Below, piece after piece: positions 22,168 to 34,677 of a stretch of DNA of 64,000 nucleotides (positions are counted from its first letter, which is position 1; every line of letters begins with the position of its first letter). The stretch is taken from assembly GCF_030272615.1 (NCBI RefSeq), contig NC_081411.1:826456397-826520396 (forward strand), in the 5' to 3' direction. The notes beneath the pieces were generated by a model. It had not been told where the DNA came from. It did not search any database and was given only the letters and a program-made list of their open reading frames with translations. The stretch is from Cryptomeria japonica. Taxonomy: Eukaryota; Streptophyta; Pinopsida; Cupressales; Cupressaceae. The translations under genes were made by a program, and so were the position numbers.

Positions 22168-25100
22168 ACTAGTCTAGCACGTCATCCACCCCCTGATCTT
22201 GCTGGCCAATATTTCAGAAAGGCAGGAAACACGCTAGAGGAGGAACATCCAACACAGCATATGGAGCTATCGCAAGATCCAAACAAGGGCTATGTTCATG
22301 TTCCAAGCCACGTTGTTCTTGTCTAGGAGCTAAGATAAGTGCTTTAGAAAATTCGTTAGATAAATGGTTATCAATATCAACATATTCATATTCACTATCA
22401 GAAGCAAGAGAAGTAACATTTTCATCATGAATAACATTTTCATCTATATCATCATCAAGATTTATAAAAATAGGATCTTTAACTCGCACAGGATGAAAAC
22501 CATCATGCATCTTATGCTTAGGAGATTTTGGCTCAATTTTCGGCTGAGGAGAAAATGGAATAATACTAGCTGAAGGTGTTTTTGGGGATTGCAAAGTTTG
22601 AGAAGCAGCTGCATGAGCTCTAAGATGACGCTTTTGTCGGCGTTCACGCGCAGAACGATTTCGTCTAGTCTTAGTAGGAAGTTGAGAAGATTGAGGAGGA
22701 GGAATGTTCTCATCCTTATCACTTGGGTGTTTAGGTTGTGGTCTCTTAGGTTGGATAATAGGAGAAGAGGAAGGTCTCTTCTCTTTATTAGAGGAAGGAG
22801 GAGGAACTACTCCATATAAAGGAGGAATATTTGGTTTAGGAAGGAGACCAAGTCCATCATGACGAGGAGGTATAGGTCTACTTTTAGAAAGTTTATTAGA
22901 CATAAACATAGTCACATCGATAGGAATGGGTTGGGAATCTTCTTGAGGAGAGACATTAATTTTATCTTTCAAAGGAAGAACTTCCTTCTCAAGAACGATA
23001 GGAATATCAAGTTTGGGTGTTCGAGGTTCACTTAGAGATAGGATCATATCTTTTTTCCACTTTTGATAAGATTCGGAAAGATGATCACTTCGCGGTGGAA
23101 GAGATTGGAATTGTTTAGGCCAAAAATAATCAATAGGAACACTAGAAGTTCTTTCAGCTGGTTTAAAGAGACTATGATTGACAGTAACAACTTCACCATT
23201 ATGGGGAAATTTCAAACCATTGTGAATAGGAGAAGCAATAGCTTTCATGGAAGATAGCCAAGGATAGCCTAGCTTCACACGAAATTGTTCGGATGATGGA
23301 ATAATAGCAAAGCTCACATCAAGGGATTTGTTATGGACCTCAATAGGCAATGTAATAGAACCAATTGCAGGAGAAGAAAATGCATCAAATAATTTCACAA
23401 CCACACTTGTTTTGTCATAGATCACTTGATTCAATTGCAAAGTAAAAAGAAATTCTTCAGTAATAAAATTAACCATGCAAGAAGGATCAATAAGCACTCC
23501 ACGGCAAGGTGTATTCTTGACTTTTGTAACTATATATAAAGGACCGTCAGGTGCCTTGATAGTTTCACTGGAATCAAATGTGATGGAAGGTTCTTTAGGG
23601 ATTTTCTGCTGCTCTACAAAGTTAATCACATTCAGAGTCATAGACACAAGACGATTAGGTGAGAAAGAGGAACCATTAGTCTCAATCACATTAGAGGTAT
23701 GAGAAGGTAATGGATCAGTAAAAATCTTAAGATTTTGGTTAGGAAGAGCTACAGATTTGTTGCCTTTATCATTCACACCTGAAACAGAGATAGTATTATT
23801 ATCAATCAAATCTTGAATTTTACCCTTTAAAGCAAAACATTTTTCAGTATCATGCCCAAGTTGACGATGAAATTGACAAAAAGATTTGTTATCAAAATAG
23901 GGTGAATTAATCTTTGCAGGATCTATTTTCTTTATAGGAGGGAGAGTAAGCACATTTTGTTCCAATAACTTATTCATAATACTATGCAATGATTCATTCA
24001 AAGGAGTAAACTCTCTTTCTTTCTTGAAAAACTTAGAAATAGGAGGCACACCTGATGTTGCATTCACATTGTTGTTGGTGATGTTTTCATTGAACTTAAC
24101 AAACCCTCTATTCGGTTTAAACTTCCCAAATGGTTGTTGACTACTATCACCCTTATCACTTAGAGCCATAGGATTTGCTTGTTCCATTTGACTCACAGTT
24201 AGTTGATAATTGTGAAGAGTTGCACATAACTGTTGGAAAGAAGTAAACTCAGAAAACATAAGTTTTTCTCTAATAGCTTTTTGTAAATTAGAAATAAAGA
24301 TTCTTTGAATATCATTGTCAGGTACTGGAAAAGAAATTTGAGCACACAAATGCTTATATCTACCAATGAAATCAGTCACTTTTTCTTTAACACCTTGTTT
24401 ACAATGCATTAAATCAATCAAAGTAACTTTAGGACTTATATTGTTTTGAAATTGTTGAATAAAAGCATTTGCAAGTTGTTGGAAAGAAGTAATAGAATAG
24501 GAAGGCAACGAGCAATACCATTGTAGAGCCTTATCTCTTAATGTTCTAGTAAACAGTTTTGCAAGCAACCTTTGGTCATGAGCAAAATCGGTACATATTG
24601 TTTGAAAGGTCTTAACATGTGTTAGAGGATCACCTTTACCATTATAAAGCTCCAACTACGGGATTTCAACATGCTTAGGGGGGATAGCTCAAACAATGTC
24701 AAGAGAAAGTGGGCTCGCAACATCAAATGTGGGCACACTAAATTTAGATTGATTCATAGAGGCAATTTGTTGCTGTAAAGGAGAGACAGTTTGCGCAAGA
24801 TTGTTAATGGTCACTTCAGTCGAAGAGTTCATATTCGACATGTTAGATTGTGATGGAGGTATTATGTTATTGAAAGAAGGTATTGATTGAGAGTAAGGTG
24901 GTGGGACACTATGATAGTTAGTCATAGGAGATGATTGGAAAGAAGGAACACTACAAGGAGGAATGGAATGGTTGAATGAATTGCCCCCTTGCGTCATGTT
25001 CATTTGTGGAGATGTAATAGGGACACTCATTGAAGGAATGAATGAAGAAGTCGGATTGAATGAAGTAAGAGGGTTGATTGAAGGGGAAGGATTGCCCCCA

Positions 25101-25618
25101 TGACTGGTGATCATAGGTGGAATGTTTTGTATTGAAGTAGTCATTATGTTTGATGTAAAAGTAGGTATACTAGCAATAGAAGTTGTCAAAGGAATAGAAT
25201 GATTGACTTGAGTAGGAGGTTGTGTATAACCTAAAGTTTCGGAACAACTCTTCATAGGCATCACATTCGAATCCACAATGTGTGCAATACTACGCAAAAT
25301 ATCAATTCCATTTTTATCACTTTGAACCATACGTTTTAGACCCTCAATTAATGAAAGGGCTTGACTATCAGGGTATTCTTGAGACATCCATTGCTAAAAA
25401 TCATCAAATTGGTTATCCAATTTCGAAAGTTGTTCTACAAAAACCTCATGGAGATCTTCTTCATCATTAAGAGGATTAGAGGAATTACCCATGTCCTCAT
25501 TAAAAAGGCCATTCAAATTAGATTCCATCTCCTCGGTAATTAAACCTTGGAAAGACTTAATTCTAAGGCTTCGTCTAACGGGAATAGTGTAAGTAGGGCT
25601 TATTGTTGTAAAACTCAT
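22168..25618 (-). pseudogene. E2 gag-protease polyprotein
   Basis: Reads from MSFTTISPTYTIPVRR (25618) down to about 22168. Three in-frame stops interrupt it: one near 25394 (TAG where E3 has CAG) and two near 24656-24688. An open stretch of 813 codons follows from 24655. Domains in order are a long S/P/N-rich N-terminus, a capsid domain (MELYNGKGDPLTHVKTF, DKALQWYCSLP, SFQQLANAFIQQF), a CX2HX4HX4C knuckle (CQFHRQLGHDTEKC), a protease-like domain (RGVLIDPSCMVN, VKLGYPWLSSM, KFPHNGEVVTV), and a Pro- and Arg/Lys-rich tail. The protease motif reads D-P-S in both E2 and E3. No pol follows. Confidence 0.88.
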
Positions 25619-26969
25619 GCACTAGAGAGAGAGAGAAGATTTTGAATTTTGAAAATAAAGTTGGCAAAATTGAACAATGAGATAATGATTATCCAATTTG
25701 AACTTTGTGAAAGAAGAGGGAAATACAACTTCCAAGAAAGGTAGGCACAATTAAAAAATTAGGGCCATGGGGGGTAGCTCTTAATTGTAATTGTTATCTT
25801 GAAAATTGAAATCTTGAATTTTGAATTTATTTTCGAATTTAGAGGTAGCAAATTTCAATAAAATCAGCCAATCTTCTAGATTTAAGCTGTTAAATGCAAT
25901 CATGACAATTTCCCGAAATTTCAAAAAAAATGTCGGGGACCGCGGTGAACGGAGTGCACACGGTCCTTGCAACATTTTTCGAAATTTTTAGAGATGAAGG
26001 TTATGATGATTTTAAAGCTAATCTAAAAAAATTGAGTGATTTTACGATCTATAGATAAGCCAAATTAAAGTTATAATCTCAAAATTGAACCCTACCAAGA
26101 TTGTTGAAAAATGGAAAATTTGAATTTTGAAAAAGAGAGGGAAACTGAAATTTTGAATTTTATGATTTTAGAGGGAATACTAAAAGCAATGCAAGCTTTG
26201 CAATTTAAAAGTTGACTCAATTTCATGCAAAATTCAATTTTGAAAGCGGAAATCAAAGTTGTTGCAATTAAACACTTAATTTCAAAAGTCACAAATTGCA
26301 AAAATTTGAATAAAGCACTGAAACTTTGAATGAATGCCAGCACACTTTTCAGATTTAGGACAGTAAGAAACACAATTTTGACATAAAATTTCAATCTGAA
26401 CAATTTTTGAATGATTAGAATCCTTAAACGAAGCAATCACTAGACCAACTTTGACTTTAATTTTGAAAGTGTTAGAATTGATGAAATCAGCCAAGATTCT
26501 GGATTCTAGCAGAAAAATACAGTAAGATCTAGCTCTCGAAATTTTGGAAAAAATGTCAGGAACAATGGCGCTTGGGGTGCACACGGTCCTCACAACTTTT
26601 TTCAAAATTTTCAGGGATGAAAGATATTATGATTTTGTTGCAGAATCCAAAGTTATAGCCGATTTGGATGTGTTTTGATCAATGAAATCATCAGTCAAAG
26701 GTTGAATCAAGAGGGTTAAAAATTAGGGTTTTGACACTTAACCACTTAATTTTCAGAATTAAGGCACAAATATGAATTGATAATTTGCAATAGAAGGGTA
26801 GATCTAAAACAAGCATTAACAATTAGACATTTCACAAGCTCAATTACTAAAAAGAAAATTTAGGGTTTTTATGCAATTAACCTCTAATATTTGCAAAAGA
26901 TCAAACATGGAAATGTAATTAAGGAAGAAATTTTTTTTAGATCTAACCATGAATAATCAGAATTAGGAT
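25619..26969 (-). other. E2 leader with duplicated module
   Basis: Long untranslated leader on the minus strand. It contains two diverged copies of a module of about 620 bp. Each holds the block GTGCACACGGTCC (at about 25955 and 26575) followed by A-rich text and GATGAA.GTTATGATGATTTT. The same GTGCACACGGTCC block also occurs in the LTRs. Confidence 0.7.
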
Positions 26970-26988
26970 GTTCACGTCGGGTTCACCA
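26970..26988 (-). other. E2 primer binding site (putative)
   Basis: The minus strand reads TGGTGAACCCGACGTGAAC three bases after the 5' LTR end, with the TGG expected opposite a tRNA CCA end. The identical site is in E3. I could not assign the tRNA with confidence. Confidence 0.7.
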
Positions 26989-26991
26989 AAA

Positions 26992-27566
26992 TGTAAAGCA
27001 GAAAATCAAACCCTAGGTGTTCCCCCACTCCAAGGAGAGAGAAAGGAGGTCACTAGGATTGACGGTTTTCACTTAGGAGAGACTTCACATTCAAAAGAGG
27101 GGTTGAAACTCACAAGATCCAATCCCACACAATGTAAGATTGAATTCTAAATGAGTTTCAAGGGTTGAGACAGCAAGGATACCCTCTTTTGTAAAGAATG
27201 TAGATAGAAGGATTGAACTAGGAGTGTATGTAAAAGTAGGAAAGATTTGCTTGTAGACAGAGATAGAGACACGGGATGAAGCTACGGACCTGAAATTAGC
27301 AGTAAAATGTCAAGACGATACTGTCCTGCAAGTTTGAGTGAAAGTTGACAGGACGATGGTGCTCGAAGTGCACACGGTCCTCCGAAAAATCCGCGAAACG
27401 AAGGGGGATCTGTTCGTCTCTGCACAAGGATTCCAGATCTTCAATTACAGCCGCGTACCTGCAACCTACACATATAAAAGAGAGGACGATTGGGGGGTTA
27501 GGGATTAGGGGTTTGCCTTCAGGTCAAACCCCAATTTTGGAATTAACCAATAAATGAGAATGCTAT
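26992..27566 (-). repeat. E2 5' LTR, left part (L2a)
   Basis: Starts TGTAAAGCAGAAAATC and stops at ATGAGAATGCTAT, where E3 is inserted. The remainder resumes at 35878. The variant GGTGTTCCCCCACTCC matches L1. Confidence 0.92.
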
Positions 27567-28042
27567 TGTAAAGCGGAAAATCGTGATCGAACCATAGTTG
27601 TTCTCCCCTCCCCAACTCCAAGGAGAAAGGAGGTCACTAGGATTGACGGTTTTCACTTAGGGGAGACTTTACATTCAAAAGAGGGGTTGAAACCCACAAG
27701 ATCCAATCCCACACAATGCAAGATTGGATTTTAAATGAGTTTCAAGGGTTAAGACAGCAAGGCTACCCTCTTTTGTAAAGAATGTAGATAGAAGGATTGA
27801 GCTAGGAATGCATGTAAAGTGAGAAAGATTTGCTTATAAACAGAGATAGGAATATAGGATGAAGCTGCGGACTTGGAATTAGTAGTAAAATGTTGAGACG
27901 ACGCTATCCTGCAAATTTGAGCGAAATTTGACGGGACGATGGTGCCCGAAGTGCACACGGTCCTCCGAAAAATCCGCGAAACGAAGGGGGATCTGTTCGT
28001 CTCTGCACAAGGATTCCAGATCTTCAATTATAGATGCGTACC
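27567..28042 (-). repeat. Partial LTR L3
   Basis: Begins TGTAAAGCGGAAAATCGTG and carries CTCCCCTCCCCAACTCC as L5 does. It stops abruptly at ATGCGTACC where L4 begins, so only the first 476 bp are present. Confidence 0.88.
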
Positions 28043-29327
28043 TGTAAAGCGGAAAATCGCAATCGAACCCTAGTTGCTCTCCCCTCTTCCAACTCCGAGG
28101 AGAGAGAAGGGAGGTTCGCTAGGGTTGATGGTTTTCACTTAGGGGAGAGACTTTACATTCAAAAGAGGGGTTGAAACTCACAAGATCCAATCCCACACAA
28201 TGCAAGATTGGATGCTAAATGAGTTTCAAGGGTTAAGAAAGCAAGGCTACCCTCTTTTGTAAAGAATGTTGATAGAGGAATTAAGCTAGGAATGCATAGA
28301 AAGTGACAAAGATTTGCTTATAAACTGAGTTCGGGATATAGGATGAAGCTGCGGACCTGGAATTAGCAGTAAAATGTCGATATGGTGCTGTCCTGCAAAT
28401 TTGAGCAAAAGTTGTCAGGACGATGGCGCCCGGCGCCACGGTCCTCCGAAAAATCCGTGAAACGAAGGGGGATCTGTTCGTCTCTGCATAAGGATTCCAG
28501 ATCTTCAATTTCAGCCGCGTACCTGCAACCTACACACAGAAAAGCAAAGATGATTAGGGGGTTAGGGATTAGGGGTTTGCCTTTAGGTCAAACCCCGGTT
28601 TTGGAATTAACCAAGAAATGAGCAAGTGCTGTAAATGTAAATGTATGTAATGTAAAACAAGTACTAATACCTTGTTGTAAGGATGTTTGTATCCTTATGT
28701 GCGAAGGTATAGATGTTGTTGTTTGTTGTATTGTTGTATGTTGTAGTAGTAATATGTGATCTCCTCTTCAATGGTTGAATCCTTGTCTTGAATGCAACAC
28801 TTAGCCTTGAATGGAGACTTAGAAGGAATGCTTGAATGCTTGAATGCTTGAATGCTTGAATCTTGAATCTTGAATCTTGCTTTCGCCTTTTTTCCATCTA
28901 CTTTCCATCCATCCAAATGAGAGAGGAAAATGTAGTTTATATAGTTGTCAATTAGGGCTAATAGACTGATTTTCCCGACCTTAGGCCGACCAGGAAACAA
29001 TAATTTCCAATTTGCAAACATAAAGACCCGAAGTCCAAAAGAGACCGGGCCCAAAATAGGACCCAGCGACCAGGGCGCTGGGCGCCATGGTCCTGGGGGA
29101 CTAGGGCGCTGGGCGCCCTGGTCCTGAAGGACCAGGGCACTGGGCGCTCTGGTCCCACCTCCCGGGACAGCAGGGTGCAAAGGAGGTTCAGGCCAGGGTG
29201 CAAGAAAATGCAGTTTTTAGTGTCATAATCAGGTTTCGGGGTCTCCATTCAGGTTGCGTGTTGCGTCGCCATCATGAAGACTGAAATGCAGTCGAAATTG
29301 CAAGTGTCACAATTTTAGGACGCTACA
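28043..29327 (-). repeat. LTR L4 (3' LTR of the E3 region)
   Basis: Full LTR, TGTAAAGCGGAAAATCGCA to GGACGCTACA. Its early variant reads CTCTTCCAACTCCGAGG, unlike L3 and L5. It has a (TTGAATGC)n / (TTGAATC)n simple repeat near 28827-28880 and three 31-bp GC-rich units from 29068 to about 29156. Confidence 0.92.
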
Positions 29328-29345
29328 TTTAGCCCCCACTTTAGC
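29328..29345 (-). other. E3 polypurine tract
   Basis: The minus strand reads AAAGTGGGGGCTAAA before the LTR, as in E2. Confidence 0.85.
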
Positions 29346-30071
29346 GGGAGTATGTATGCTCATACTTCCGGTAAAGTATAAGGAAACAACATTGAAAGAC
29401 TTTCACCACGTCAAGGAGGCAAGACACAGCAAGCCCCCAGTGGACTAAGGATCTTACGACTTCGATTGACAAAGTAAAAGGGAAGATCACGAGGGAGAAC
29501 CATGACTGTCAGTAGTAAGGTTCCCTCACTATGAGTCATGCAAGAGAAATACCGAAAATTTTCAAGGCAAAGCTAAGTTCACAAAGAAATTTTCAAGTAT
29601 CATGAAAGGATAGACAGGGTGTATACCCCCCTACGTTAAAGCGATCGCACACGCCTCAACGGGGGTGATTGTTTTAACGTAGTGATACACATAAGAAATG
29701 AGAAAGGAAAGGAGCATGTTATCACAAAGATTTAGCCCCCAAATGTGAGATAAACCCAAGGATAATAGACACAAAACACAAAGCACAAGGTGACTTCGCT
29801 TTCCTCGGGGTCAGTATGCTGTATGATAAGTCATGTATATATATCATATGTATGTATGCATAATTGTTCTTCATTCCCCAATCAAGGAAGGTCACCTAGA
29901 AGAAGGGAACACATGTGTCTTTTGAGTCAACATGAGAGAGACCAAAAGAGATCTCAATGCTTTGCATCATCCTCAAGTAGACAACACTAAGGACAACAAA
30001 TAGAAGAATGAGAATAACATATAGAAGAAGTAAGAAAAGAGAGGGGGAGAGAATCTGCTATGCTAATGTAA
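29346..30071. other. E3 3' untranslated region
   Basis: Counterpart of 21434-22167 in E2, with the same order of landmarks. No coding domain was found. Confidence 0.65.
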
Positions 30072-33000
30072 CTAGTCTAGCACGTCATCTACCCCCCGAT
30101 CTTGCTGATCAATGTTTCGGGAAGGCAGGGAACACGCTAGAGGAGGAACATCCAACACAGCAGATGGAGCTATCACAAGATCCAAACAAGGGCTATGTTC
30201 ATGTTCCAAGCCACATTGTTCTTGTCTAAGAGCTAGGATAAGTGCTTTAGAAAATTCATTAGATAAATGGTTATCAACATCAACAAGTTCATATTCACTA
30301 TCAGAAGCAAGAGGAGTAACATTTTCATCTATATCATCATCAAGATTTATAAAAATAGGATCTTTAACTCGCACAGGATCAAGACCATCATGCATCTTAT
30401 GTTTAGGAGATTTAGGCTCAATTTCCGGCTGAAGAGAAAATGGAATAATGCTTGTTGAAGGTGTCTTTGGAGATTGTAAAGTTTGAGAAGCAGCTGCTTG
30501 AGCCCTAAGACGACGCTTTCGTCGACGTTCACGTGCAGAACGATTTCGTCTAGTCTTAGTAGGAAGTGGAGAAGATTGAGGAGGAGGAATGTTCTCATCC
30601 TTATCACTTGGGTGTTTGGGTTGTGGTCTCTTAGGCTGGATAATAGGAGAAGAAGAAGGTCTCTTCTCTCTATAGAAGGAAGGAGGAGGAACTGCTCCAT
30701 ATAAAGGAGTAATTTTTGGTTTAGGAAGGAGACCAAGTCCATCATGACGAGGAGGTATAGGTCTACTTTTAGAAGGTTTATTAGGCATAGACATAGTCAC
30801 ATCCATAGGGATGGGTTGAGAATCTTCTTGAGGAAAGATATTAGTTTTATCTTTCAAAGGAAGAACTTCCTTCTCAAGAACGATAGGAATGTCAAGTTTA
30901 GGTGTTCTAGGTTCACTTAGAGATAGGATCATATCTGTTTTCCACTTTTGATAAGATTTGAAAACATGATCACTTTGCGGAGGAAGAGATTGGAATTGTT
31001 TAGGCCAAAAATAATCAATAGGAACACTAGAAGTTCTTTCAGCTGGTTTAAAGAGACTATGATTGACAGTAACAACTTCACCATTATGGGGAAATTTCAA
31101 ACACTTATGAATAGGAGAAGCAATAGCTTTCATGGAAGATAGCCAAGGATAGCCAAGCTTCACACGAAATTGTTCGGATGAAGGAATAATAGAAAAGTTC
31201 ACATCAAGAGATTTGTTATGGACCTCAATAGGCAATGTAATAGAACCAATTGCAGGAGAAGAAAATGCATCAAATAATTTCACAATCACATCTGTTTTGT
31301 CATAGATCACTTGATTCAATTGCAAAGTAAAAAGAAATTCTTTAGTAATAACATTAACCATGCACGAAGGATCAATAAGTACTCCACGGCAAGGTGTATT
31401 CTTGACTTTTGCAACTATGTATAAAGGACCATTAGGTGCCCTAATGGTTTCACTAGAATCAAATGTGATGGAAGGTTCTTTAGGATTTTCTTGCTGCTCT
31501 ACAAAGTTAATCACATTCGGAGTCATAGACACAAGACCAGCAGATGAGAGAGAGGAATCATTAGCCTCAATCGCATTAGAGGTATGAGAAGGTAATGGAT
31601 CAGTAAAAATCTGAAGATTTTGGTTAGGAGGAGCTACAGATGTGTTGCCTTTATCATTCACTCCGGAAACAGAGATAGTATTATTATCAATCAAATCTTG
31701 AATTTTACCCTTTAAAGAAAAACATTTTTCAGTATCATGCCTAGGCTAACGATGAAATTGACAAAAAGCTTTGTTATCAAAATAAGGTGAAGTAATATTT
31801 GCAGGGTCAATTTGTCGTACAGGAGGAAGAGTAAGCACATTTTGTTCCAATAACTTATTCATAATACTATGCAATGATTCATTCAAAGGAGTATACTTTC
31901 TTTCTTTCTTGAAAAACTTAGAAATAGAAGGCACACCTGATGCTGCATTCACATTGTTGTTGATGATGTTTTCATTGAATTTGATGGAATCTCTGTTCGG
32001 TTTAAACTTCCCAAATGGTTGTTGACTGCTATCACCCTTATCACTCGGAGCCATAGGATGTGATTGTTCCATTTGACTCACAGTTAGTTGATAATTGTGA
32101 AGAGTGGCACACAACTGTTGGAAAGAAGTAAACTCAGAAAATAGAAGTTTCTCTCAAATATCTTTTTGTAAATTAGAAATAAAGATTCTTTGAATATCAT
32201 TGTCAGGCACTGGAAAAGAAATTTGAGCATACAAATGCTTATATCTACCAATGAAATCAGTCACTTTTTCTTTAACACCTTTTTTACAATGCATTAAATC
32301 AATCAAAGTAATTTTAGGACTTATATTGTTTTGAAATTGTTGAATGAAAGCATTTGCAAGTTGTTGGAAAGAAGTAATAGAATAGGAAGGCAACGAGCAA
32401 TACCATTGTAGGGCTTTATCTCTTAATGTCCTAGTAAACAGTTTTGCAAGCAACCTTTGGTCATAAGCAAAATCGGTACATATTGTTTGAAAGGTCTTAA
32501 CATGTGTTAGAGGATCACCTTTACCATTATAAAGCTCCAAATGCGGGATTTCAACATGTTTAGGGGGGATAGCTTGAAAAATGTCAAGAGAAAGTGGGCT
32601 CGCAACATCAAATGTGAGCACACTAAACTTAGATTGATTCATAGAGGCATTTTGTTTCTGTAAAGAAGAGACAGTTTGTGCAAGATTGTTAATGGTCGCT
32701 TCAGTCGAGGAGTTCATATTAGACGTGTTAGATTGTGATGGAGGTATTATGTTATTGAAAGAAGGTATTGATTGAGAGTAAGGTGGTGGGACACTATGAT
32801 AGTTAGTCATAGGAGATGATTGGAAAAGAGGAGCACTACAAGGAGGAATGGAATGGTTAAATGAATTGCCCCCTTGCGTCACATTCATTTGTGGAGATAT
32901 AATAGGAACACTTATTGAAGGAATGAATGAAGAAGTTGGATTGAATGAAGGAAGAGGGTTAATTGAAGAGGAAGGATTGCCCCCATGACTGGTGATCATA

Positions 33001-33503
33001 GGCAGAATGTCTTATATAGAAGTAGTCATTATGTTTGATGTAAAGGTAGGTATGCTAGCAATAGAAGTTGTTAACGGAATAGAATGATTGACTTGAGTGG
33101 GAGGTTGTGTATAACCTAAAGTTTCGGCACAACCCTTCATAGGCATCACATTTGAATCCACAATGTGTGCAATACCACGCAAAATATCAATTCCAATCTT
33201 ATCACTTTGAACCATACGTTTTAGACCCTCAATTAATGAAAGAGCTTGACTATCGGGATACTCTTGAGACATCCATTGCTGAAAATCACCAAATTGGTTA
33301 TCCAATGTCGAAAGTTGTTCCACAGAAACCTCATGGAGAGCTTCTTCATCATTAAGAGGATTAGAGGAATTAGCCGTGTCCTCGTTAAAAAGGCCATTCA
33401 AATTAGGATCCATCTCCTCGGTAGTTAAATCTTGGAAAGACTTAATTCTAAGGCTTCGTCTAACGGGAATAGTGTAAGTAGGGCTTATTGTTGTAAAACT
33501 CAT
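30072..33503 (-). pseudogene. E3 gag-protease polyprotein
   Basis: Counterpart of the E2 polyprotein. It is read in pieces 33503-33012, 32999-32154, 32114-31746 and 31694-30072. Where E2 has stops, E3 reads through (FGDFQQWM; SLDIFQAIPPKHVEIPHLEL). E3 has its own breaks near 33005, near 32154 (a TGA after LQKDI) and near 31746-31700 (a stop in the zinc-knuckle region). It has the same domain order and the same LIDPSCMVN protease motif. Since the breaks differ between copies, the ancestral frame was probably one continuous ORF from MSFTTISPT to a C-terminus near 30072. Confidence 0.85.
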
Positions 33504-34655
33504 GCACTAGAGAGAGAGAGAAGATTTTGAATTTAGAGGTAGAAAATTTCAATAAAATCAGCCAATCTCCTAGATTTAGGCTGTTAAATGCAATCACGAC
33601 AATCTCCCAAAATTTCAGAAAAAATGTCAGGGACCGTGGCGAACGGAGTGCACACGGTCCTCGCAACTTTCTTCGAAATTTTCAGGGATGAAAGTTATGA
33701 TGATTTTAAAGCTAATCTGAAAAAATTGAGTGATTTTACGATCTGTAGATAGGCCAAATTAAAGTTGCAATCTCAAAATTGAACCCTACCAAGATTGTTG
33801 AAAAATGCAAAATTTGAATTTTGAAAAAGAGATGGAAACTGAAATTTTGAATTTTATGATTTTAGAGGGAATACTAAGAGCAATGCAAGCTTTGAAATTT
33901 AAAAGTTGACTCAACTTCATGCAAAATTCAATTTTGAAAGTGGAAATCAAAGTTGTTGCAATTAAACACTTAATTTCAAAAGTCACAAATTGCAAGAATT
34001 TGAATAAAGCATTGAAATTTAGAATGAATGCCGACACACTTTTCAGATTTAGGATAGTAAGAACACAATTTTGACACAAAATTTCAATTTGAACAATTTT
34101 TGAATGATTAGAAGCCTTAATCCAAGAAATCACTAGACCAATTTTGACTTTAATTTTGAAAGTGTTAGAATTGATGAAATCAGCCAAGATTCTGAATTTT
34201 AGTAGAAAAATACAGTAAGATCTAGCTCCCGAAATTTCAGAAAAAATGTCGAGGACAATGGCGCTCGGGGTGCACACGGTCCTCGCAACTTTTTTCCAAA
34301 TTTTCAGGGGTGAAAGATATTATGATTTTGTTGCGGAATCCAAAGTTATAGCTGATTTGGAGATGTTTTGATCAGTGAAATTGTCCGTCAAAGGTTGAAT
34401 CAAGAGAGTTTCAAAAATTAGGGTTTTGACACTTAACCACTTAATTTTTAGAATTAAAGCACAAATATGAATTGATAATTTGCAATAGAAGGGTAGATCT
34501 GAAACAAGCATTAACATTTAGACATTTTGCAAGCTCAAAAAAAGAAAATTTAGGGTTTTCATGTAATTAACCTCTAAAATTTGCAAAAGATCAAACATGG
34601 AAATGTAATCAAGGCATCCAATTTTCAGATCTAACCATGAATAATCAGAAAGGAT
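33504..34655 (-). other. E3 leader with duplicated module
   Basis: Same architecture as the E2 leader, shorter at the gag-proximal end. GTGCACACGGTCC occurs near 33648 and 34271. Sequence around each copy matches its E2 counterpart. Confidence 0.7.
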
Positions 34656-34674
34656 GTTCACGTCGGGTTCACCA
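34656..34674 (-). other. E3 primer binding site (putative)
   Basis: TGGTGAACCCGACGTGAAC on the minus strand, identical to E2 and at the same distance from the LTR. Confidence 0.7.
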
Positions 34675-34677
34675 AAA

